Assembly (NCBI RefSeq): GCF_007859395.1
Contig: NZ_VOHD01000003.1
Span: 603,028 to 667,027 of the forward strand
Reading direction: 5' to 3'
Source of the DNA: Planomicrobium sp. CPCC 101110
GTDB taxonomy: Bacteria > Bacillota > Bacilli > Bacillales_A > Planococcaceae
Length of the DNA stretch: 64,000 nucleotides
A model generated the notes under the pieces. It was not told the origin of the DNA, searched no databases, and saw only the letters and a list, made by a program, of their open reading frames with translations. The position numbers and the translations under genes are program-made. Of the stretch, positions 58,954-64,000 are shown one piece after another; within the stretch, counting starts at the first letter, position 1, and every line of letters starts with the position of its first letter.

Positions 58954-59808
58954 TTATTGGGGTGGTTTTCTCCACATTAAGGCAAGTGTTCCTTCACCGG
59001 CATGGACTGCAAGAGAAGAACTGATGTCACCGATCAATATATCCGCTTCGGGAGCAATTTTCAGCACTTCCTGCTTCAAGCTTTCGGCTTCCGCTGGAAT
59101 ATTGGCGTGGATTACCTGGAAAGTATTTACGCCATGCTCTTCGTGATCTTTCTTGGCATGGTTCAACAAATATTGAACCGCTTTTTTATGTGAGCGGACT
59201 TTGTCGATTGGGGCCAATTCCCCTTCCGGAGTCAGTTGGACGATTGGCTTCACCTGGAGCAAACTGCCGATGTAATATTGAGCACCGCTCATCCGGCCGC
59301 CTTTATATAGTTGAGTCAAGTTGCCGATCAATATATAATTGCGGAAATTTTTGGTTTCCGCTTCGAGCTTAAGCGCAATCGCTTCTGCCTCCAACCCTTG
59401 TTTGGCCAATTCAAATCCTCTTTCAAGCAAGCCCGACAAGCCATAGGACAGAGCCATTGAATCAACAGCGTATAATTTGAAATTGCTCATTTGAGCTCCT
59501 GAAACAGAAGAAGCGATCGTGCCGCTCAATTTAGCGGAAGCATGGATAGCGATGCCGCATTCGTATTCTTCCTTTAGCTTCTCGTAAAGTTCTGCGAATC
59601 TGCCGGCAGAAGGCTGTGACGTTTTAGGGAATTCCGGAGCGGCTTTGATGCGTTGATACAGCTGTTCATTTGATAAATCCACTCCGTCTACAAATTCTTC
59701 CAAACCGAAATGCAAATTCAACGGAACTACATAAACATCCGGATGAGCCTTAAACTCTTCAGTGACGTAGGCTGTACTGTCTAAAATCCAGGCGAATGGT
59801 TTTTTCAT
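58954..59808 (-). CDS. DegV family fatty-acid-binding protein
   Basis: The protein has 284 residues. DegV landmarks are WILDSTAYVTEEF at the start, VDGVDLSNEQLYQRI, PKTSQPSAGRF (the fatty-acid carboxylate-binding T-S-x-P-S), IHASAKLSGTIASS, and the second-domain GNLTQLYKGGRMSGAQYYIGSLLQVKPIV. DegV/FakB proteins present bound fatty acids to the FakA kinase for entry into phospholipid. Start may be 59808 or 59817; neither has a strong ribosome site. A PlsY-family gene lies just upstream on the same strand, which would suit fatty-acid incorporation. Confidence 0.9.
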   Translation of the reverse strand: MKKPFAWILDSTAYVTEEFKAHPDVYVVPLNLHFGLEEFVDGVDLSNEQLYQRIKAAPEFPKTSQPSAGRFAELYEKLKEEYECGIAIHASAKLSGTIASSVSGAQMSNFKLYAVDSMALSYGLSGLLERGFELAKQGLEAEAIALKLEAETKNFRNYILIGNLTQLYKGGRMSGAQYYIGSLLQVKPIVQLTPEGELAPIDKVRSHKKAVQYLLNHAKKDHEEHGVNTFQVIHANIPAEAESLKQEVLKIAPEADILIGDISSSLAVHAGEGTLALMWRKPPQ

Positions 59809-59939
59809 TTTAAACATCCCATCTTTTATAATTTGAATAATAAAACTATACCATTAATAATATTGTCCCGGTAGCATAATCCTATTTCCGCCCAAATGAG
59901 CGTGTATGTTATAAACGAAATGGCATTCATTGAATAATA

Positions 59940-60506
59940 TCAGGCTTTAGAAAAACGGTTTTCGAACGATTCCTTCAAGTCTTTTTGGTGCTTGATCAAT
60001 ATGAAGAGAATGGCAATTATGAGCGGCCATGTCCAGCCCAATTGCTGCCAAAGAACCGCTGCGACAATGAAAGCGCCATAGCTAAAAAGCATGGTCAATG
60101 TTGCACTTCTGACAAATGGCAAACAAAGAGCGAAAACGATGAACATGACCAGAAAAAGCTTGGGAGTCAAAAACACTGTCACTCCGATAAACGAAGCAAT
60201 GCCTTTTCCGCCGCGCCCCTTTAGCCAAAAAGGAAACAAATGGCCGCCAATCACCAAAAGCCCCGCTGCGGCAATTATCCACAAATCGAATTGAAAATAC
60301 CTGCCAAGCCAGACAACGAATGCCGATTTTCCGGCATCACCTAAAAATGTGAGGAAAAAAGCGGATTTTCCGATGACGGCTCCAGCATTCCGCGCCCCAA
60401 GATTGCCGCTCAACTCGGTCCGCAGATCGATGCCTTTCCACTTTCCGACCCACCAAGCCGTCAATAAATTTCCGATAAGATAGGATGCAATCCAGTATAA
60501 AATCAT
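59940..60506 (-). CDS. PlsY-family acyltransferase-like protein, paralogue 2
   Basis: The protein has 188 residues and about five membrane helices. Motif 1 is TELSGNLGARNAGAVIG (from GSGNPGATN) and motif 2 is GGHLFPFWLKGRGGKGIASF, close to canonical. Motif 3 is degenerate: LIKHQKDLKESFENRF in place of H-x-E-N-I-x-R-x-x-x-G-x-E. Compared with the copy at 12564 it is more diverged, so full acyl-phosphate:glycerol-3-phosphate activity is uncertain. ATG 60506 has AGGGGG 7 nt upstream; the longer frame from 60806 is not used. Confidence 0.8.
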   Translation of the reverse strand: MILYWIASYLIGNLLTAWWVGKWKGIDLRTELSGNLGARNAGAVIGKSAFFLTFLGDAGKSAFVVWLGRYFQFDLWIIAAAGLLVIGGHLFPFWLKGRGGKGIASFIGVTVFLTPKLFLVMFIVFALCLPFVRSATLTMLFSYGAFIVAAVLWQQLGWTWPLIIAILFILIKHQKDLKESFENRFSKA

Positions 60507-60656
60507 CAAGTGCCCCCTAATTTGGTTGTTACAATTATTAAAACAGTTAGGGAAAGAGAAAGGAAGGGGCATAGGGAAAAGAACTGGGGCATGGCGGACC
60601 AATCGGCATCTCACGACCGAAGAAATCCGTTCAATCGGCAACCAAGCGAAAGCAAA

Positions 60657-60685
60657 ACAGCCATTCCGCAATTTGGAATGGCTGT
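60657..60685. terminator. terminator of M20 dipeptidase gene
   Basis: ACAGCCATTCC, a 7-nt loop, GGAATGGCTGT, with TTTTG following on the minus strand. Confidence 0.7.
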
Positions 60686-60693
60686 CTGATGCT

Positions 60694-62067
60694 TTATAGA
60701 TTAGAAGCTTCAAACAAGTAATCGCTGATGACGCGAAGCCCTTGATCAAAGTTTTCAAGATGGAAATGTTCATTTGGTGCATGGAAGTTTTCGGATGAAA
60801 GGCCAAAGCCCATCAAAACAACTGGCAGTCCAAGGATTTCATCAAATGCCGCTACGATTGGCACCGATCCGCCCATACGTGTGAAGGCGGTCGGAACCTT
60901 ATACACTTTTTCATACGAACGGCCTGCCGCTTGTATTGCCGGATGGTCGTATGGAGTAAGGAACGGTTTTCCTTTGTCGAATTCGGAAATTGAAACAGTC
61001 ACGCCAGCCGGTTTGTGGCTTTCTACATGTGCTTTCAATTTTGAGACAATATCGTCCGGATCTTGGCCGGGCACCAGACGGCATGTGATTTTTGCGCTGG
61101 CTTCTGATGGCAGGACGGTTTTGATGCCTTCGCCTGAAAAGCCGCCGGTAATGCCATTGATTTCAAGCGTCGGGCGGATCCAGGTCCGTTCAAGGAACGT
61201 AAAGCCCTTTTCGCCGAAGTCTTCCGTAATGCCAAGCGCTTTTTTCTCTTCTTCCAAATCGAACGGAAGAGCAGCAAACTCAGCGCGTTCTTCATCGGAA
61301 ACAGGCACTAAGTTGTCGTAAAAGCCATCGACCGTAATGACTCCGTCTTTGTCATGGAAAGAAGCCAAAATTTCAGAGATGGCGTGCAGCGGGTTTTGTA
61401 CGGCGCCGCCGTAAAGGCCGGAGTGCAAATCGCCTTTAGGGCCTTTCAGGTCGATCTGGATGCCGGCCAAACCGCGAAGTCCGTAGCAGACTGCCGGGCG
61501 TCCCGGACCTTGCATTCCAGTATCGGAAATAACGATCAAGTCAGCTTTTAGCAACTCCTGATTTTCTTGCACATACACTGGAAGGTTGGGGCTGCCGATT
61601 TCTTCTTCGCCCTCGATGATGAATTTCATATTCACCGGAAGCTCTCCATTCAACTGAAGCAAAGCCTCCACCGCTTTGACGTGCATGAATGTTTGGCCTT
61701 TGTCATCGCTTGCGCCGCGGGCGTACAGCTTGTTGCCGCGTACTTGCGGATCGAATGGGGCCGTTTCCCATAGATGAAGCGGGTCGACAGGTTGGACATC
61801 ATAATGGCCATAAACCAAAACCGTCGGCTTGCCTTCTGCGTGGAGCCAGTCAGCATAAACTACCGGATGGCCAGCGGTCTCATCAACCTTTACATTTTCC
61901 AGACCAGCTTTTTCCATTGATTCTTTTAGCCACTCCGCGGCATGGCGGACATCTTCTTTATGTTCTGACAGAGAGCTTACAGAAGGGATGCGCAAAAACG
62001 CTTTCAGTTCTTCCAGATGCTCTTCCCGGTGTTCTATAAAATAAGTGTCTACTGCTTGTGCATTCAT
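60694..62067 (-). CDS. M20-family dipeptidase
   Basis: The protein has 457 residues of the CNDP/ArgE-DapE-like M20A group. Di-zinc ligands and catalysts are in LVYGHYDVQPVDP (His, Asp), ARGASDDKGQTFMH (bridging Asp), IIEGEEEIGSPNL (Glu pair), VISDTGM (Asp) and NFHAPNEHFHLENF (His). The dimerisation domain carries GDLHSGLYGGAVQNPLHAISEIL. It splits dipeptides in the cytosol. GAGGTACGG precedes the ATG. It stands alone. Confidence 0.92.
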   Translation of the reverse strand: MNAQAVDTYFIEHREEHLEELKAFLRIPSVSSLSEHKEDVRHAAEWLKESMEKAGLENVKVDETAGHPVVYADWLHAEGKPTVLVYGHYDVQPVDPLHLWETAPFDPQVRGNKLYARGASDDKGQTFMHVKAVEALLQLNGELPVNMKFIIEGEEEIGSPNLPVYVQENQELLKADLIVISDTGMQGPGRPAVCYGLRGLAGIQIDLKGPKGDLHSGLYGGAVQNPLHAISEILASFHDKDGVITVDGFYDNLVPVSDEERAEFAALPFDLEEEKKALGITEDFGEKGFTFLERTWIRPTLEINGITGGFSGEGIKTVLPSEASAKITCRLVPGQDPDDIVSKLKAHVESHKPAGVTVSISEFDKGKPFLTPYDHPAIQAAGRSYEKVYKVPTAFTRMGGSVPIVAAFDEILGLPVVLMGFGLSSENFHAPNEHFHLENFDQGLRVISDYLFEASNL

Positions 62068-62220
62068 TTACCGTACCTCGCTTTTTAGGATTTGTAATTA
62101 TGAAAAAAATTATAACATACCAAGTTCTGGTTTTCGACATGCTGAAAATCCATATGCTATAATGCATAATACGGAAAGAGTTCGTAAAATTTTGTGTTCA
62201 ATATAAATGGGGGAACTGAT

Positions 62221-63462
62221 TTGTTTATCGCATTAGGGTTTTTTTTATTTATGTCGTTTTTCTTTTCAGGAAGCGAAACGGCTTTGACGGCAGTTAACAG
62301 GATGAAGGTCCAGCTTCGCGCAGAGCAGGGCGAGGTGAAAGCACAGCGGCTGCAAAAGCTGATCGCGAAGCCGGACCGGATGATCACTTCACTATTGATC
62401 GGAAACAATATCGCCAATATCATGCTTCCGACTTTAGTAACAACAATCGCATTGACGAGAGGATGGGAAGTAGGGATAGCGACAGCGGTATTGACTGTTG
62501 TTCTCATCATTTTTGGTGAAGTGCTGCCAAAAACGATTGCGGCAACATTCTCTGACCGCGTTGCTTACCTGGTATTTCCGGTCATTTCGTTTCTGGTTGT
62601 TCTGTTCAAGCCGATCACTTGGGTTTTATCGCAGTTTACCAATATTTTTATCCGCATCATTTCCAAAGGCGCCGTAAAAGAGGCGACAATTTCAAAAGAG
62701 GAATTGCGGACAATGGTGGATATTGCGTCAACAGAAGGAACGTTTGAAGAAGAAGAGTCGGAGCGGATCAAAGGGGTCTTGGACTTCCCGAACAAGGACG
62801 TGTCAGACGTCATGTCGGCTCACCGGACGGATATTGTAGGCATCGCAATCAATTCCACGTATGAAGAGGTTCGGGATTTGATCTTGGAATCTTCGTATAC
62901 GCGCTATCCTGTTTATGAGGAAAGCATGGATAATGTAGTCGGACTTTTTTACTCGAAAAAGTTGATTGAATGGTCGATGAACCCGAACTTGACTCTGGAG
63001 GAATTGATGGATGATAATCCGTTGTTCGTTGTCCAGTCGGTGAGCGTAGAGAAAGTCTTCAAATTGATGTTGTCCAAGAAAAAACACATGGCGGTCATTT
63101 TGGATGAGTACGGCGGAACACTTGGCATTGTCACGCATGAAGACATCATCGAAGAAATGATCGGCCAGGAAATCGAAGATGAAACGGATATTGAAGAGGA
63201 AGAGCTGGTTTTTGAAATGACGGAAACCAGATTGTCATGCCATGGCCGCTTGGAAATCGATGACGTCAATGCGATGTTCCATATTAATGTGCCGAATGAC
63301 CATGATACGATTGCGGGCTTTGTCATGCAGCAGTTGGGCCATGTGCCGGACGAAGGCGAACAATTCGATTACGAAAATCTCCATGTCGAAATCAACGAAA
63401 TGGACCGAAACCGGATTGTCCGTTTGACGATTACAAAAACAAATGAAGAAGTGTATGCATAA
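62221..63462 (+). CDS. CNNM/CorC (HlyC) family membrane protein with CBS domains
   Basis: The protein has 413 residues. The DUF21/CNNM membrane domain (1-~165) has FSGSETALTAVNRMKVQ, LIGNNIANIMLPTLVTTIAL and IIFGEVLPKTIAATFSDRVAY. Paired CBS domains (~185-310: VMSAHRTDIVGIAINSTYEEVRDLILESSYTRYPVY.. KKHMAVILDEYGGTLGIVTHEDIIEEMIGQEIEDE) and a CorC_HlyC transporter-associated domain (~335-413) follow. Family members move Mg2+ or Co2+, or Na+. Start is TTG 62221, because GGGGG lies 7-8 nt upstream; GTG 62194 is possible. Confidence 0.9.
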   Translation: MFIALGFFLFMSFFFSGSETALTAVNRMKVQLRAEQGEVKAQRLQKLIAKPDRMITSLLIGNNIANIMLPTLVTTIALTRGWEVGIATAVLTVVLIIFGEVLPKTIAATFSDRVAYLVFPVISFLVVLFKPITWVLSQFTNIFIRIISKGAVKEATISKEELRTMVDIASTEGTFEEEESERIKGVLDFPNKDVSDVMSAHRTDIVGIAINSTYEEVRDLILESSYTRYPVYEESMDNVVGLFYSKKLIEWSMNPNLTLEELMDDNPLFVVQSVSVEKVFKLMLSKKKHMAVILDEYGGTLGIVTHEDIIEEMIGQEIEDETDIEEEELVFEMTETRLSCHGRLEIDDVNAMFHINVPNDHDTIAGFVMQQLGHVPDEGEQFDYENLHVEINEMDRNRIVRLTITKTNEEVYA

Positions 63463-63492
63463 ACTCTTTGCCTCAGGGCAGGGAGTTTTTTC
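63462..63492 (+). terminator. terminator of CNNM/CorC gene
   Basis: AACTC-TTT-GCC-TCAG-GGC-AGG-GAGTT forms an interrupted hairpin followed by T6. Confidence 0.65.
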
Positions 63493-63497
63493 TTTTT

Positions 63498-63640
63498 AGG
63501 CGTTTCCGCTTTTCTTATTGTCCAGTTTCGGCGGCCAGCAGCCCTCGAGGTCGCTTCGGTCTCACCGCTCATGGCAAAAAGCGCCATGTTCGGCAAGCCC
63601 TCCAGCGCTTGTCGGGGCTGAACAGCCGCCTGTGCTTTTC
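63498..63640 (+). repeat. Bacillales-type intergenic repeat, unit 1
   Basis: The unit starts AGGCGTTTCCGCTTTTCTTA, then ATTGTCCAG, GGCGGCCAGCAGCCCTCGAG, GTCGCTTCGGTCTC, CAGCGCTTGTCGGGGCTG, AACAGCCGCC and GCTTTTCTATATTGTCCAG. GGCGGC...GCCGCC and CAGCCC...GGGGCTG can pair into one long hairpin. The wording is familiar from a dispersed repeat in Bacillus-type genomes. No ORF. Confidence 0.65.
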
Positions 63641-63769
63641 TATATTGTCCAGACTCCAGCTCCTAGATTCTAGGGTCATAAGCCAGCCCTGCTGTGCGGC
63701 ATAAAGGCGCCGCTTCGCCGGTCTAGCTTATGCCCGTCAAATCTACACAGGCGCTTCCGCTTTTCTATA
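63641..63769 (+). repeat. Bacillales-type intergenic repeat, unit 2
   Basis: This is a tandem neighbour of unit 1, joined through TATATTGTCCAG. It contains CTCCAGCTCCTAG, GGGTCATAAGC pairing with GCTTATGCCC, and ends CAGGCGCTTCCGCTTTTCTA, the same wording that opens unit 1. Its middle (63681-63720) differs from unit 1. The rest of the gap up to 63868 is the sigma-factor promoter region. Confidence 0.6.
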
Positions 63770-63868
63770 TTACATTTTTGTAAGAAAAATGAAAGTCGAT
63801 GCGATAGAGTGAAAGCTTTGCTTCCGGCACAATAAGGGTAATAAGAAAACCGGACGGGGGCATGGAAG

Positions 63869-64000
63869 ATGGAACAGTTATATTCGGAATACAATCGCTA
63901 TATTTATCATTTATGTTTGAAACTGACACGGAACAAAGCCGAGGCGGAAGATTTGATGCAGGAAGTTTGGCTGAAAGTTGTGCGCTATGAGTCTTCTATA
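63869..64000 (+). CDS. ECF RNA polymerase sigma factor, 5' part
   Basis: The gene is cut by the right edge; 44 codons are visible. MEQLYSEYNRYIYHLCLKLT followed by NKAEAEDLMQEVWLKVVRYE is region 2 of a sigma-70 family ECF factor: helix, then the D-L-x-Q-E-x-W-L-K-V core-binding segment. GGGGG lies 8 nt before the ATG. ECF genes often sit before their anti-sigma gene, which would lie outside the window. Regulon unknown. Confidence 0.85.
   Translation, partial: MEQLYSEYNRYIYHLCLKLTRNKAEAEDLMQEVWLKVVRYESSI

Noticed and set aside
1..64000. CRISPR arrays, tRNA or rRNA genes, insertion sequences, phage genes, toxin-antitoxin or defence islands
   Set aside because: None found. No regularly spaced direct repeats, no transposase or integrase, and no tRNA-like cloverleaf noticed; the single excisionase-type HTH protein has no phage context.

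Overview
The window is about 64 kb of a low-to-mid GC Gram-positive chromosome. It most probably comes from a Planococcus-like member of the Caryophanales (Planococcaceae). The evidence is strong AGGAGG ribosome-binding sites, TTG and GTG starts, SAM-I (S-box) riboswitches, a LiaI-H-F-S-R module, many lipobox lipoproteins, a YhcR-type secreted nuclease, and GC-rich intergenic repeats of the kind seen in Bacillales. The genus is an inference; no rRNA or tRNA gene lies in the window. Gene order is that of an ordinary chromosome. I see no prophage, integrase, transposase or CRISPR array.

Layout. 1-4.9 kb: tail of a VOC protein, then a Fur-controlled siderophore uptake locus (FhuF-like reductase and ATPase divergent from a binding lipoprotein and a fused double permease). 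4.9-8.2 kb: stress-type flavin-fold protein, small acidic protein, V4R-STAS (RsbR-like) protein, peptidase T. 8.4-15.9 kb: methionine locus, with metNIQ plus an M20 amidohydrolase on one strand and metY-metX on the other. Each operon has its own SAM-I riboswitch, and plsY sits between them. 16-20.7 kb: excisionase-type HTH protein, EamA transporter, and an OmpR-type two-component system with a 49-codon membrane ORF between regulator and kinase. 20.9-24.3 kb: lia cell-envelope stress operon. 24.4-31.1 kb: metallophosphoesterase, DedA protein, D-2-hydroxyacid dehydrogenase, 1166-residue secreted nuclease. 31.1-38.1 kb: intergenic repeats, TrhO, and a tripartite tricarboxylate transporter (TctCBA) with a CitA/CitB-type two-component system. 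38.2-41.8 kb: MerR/TipAS regulator with an overlapping zinc-ribbon microprotein, lipid-kinase-like protein, AlaX editing protein. 41.8-50.4 kb: beta-propeller protein, zinc alcohol dehydrogenase, split ThrE exporter, PAS-GGDEF-EAL protein, CopC-CopD. 50.4-64 kb: EamA transporter, heterodimeric ABC exporter, tandem GNAT, YusW-like lipoprotein, glycerophosphodiesterase-like protein lacking catalytic residues, DUF2804 protein, DegV, second PlsY paralogue, M20 dipeptidase, CNNM/CorC protein, tandem intergenic repeats, and the start of an ECF sigma factor.

How genes work together. Divergent Fur boxes link iron binding, permease, ATPase and reductive iron release. Two S-boxes let SAM level control methionine import and methionine synthesis from homoserine and sulfide together. 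The citrate-type two-component system lies directly upstream of the TctCBA carrier. That carrier is reached only through a leader hairpin which contains a near-consensus CcpA (cre) site. The lia operon has a hairpin after the PspA gene, which could keep effector output above regulator output.

The least ordinary signals are the compositional mosaic inside the sensor kinase at 18-20 kb, the small ORFs at 17976-18125 and 38184-38324, the phosphodiesterase-like protein with three substituted catalytic positions, the tctC leader, and the MerR autoregulatory promoter with its acidic insert. I did not find a clear, wholly new multi-gene system.
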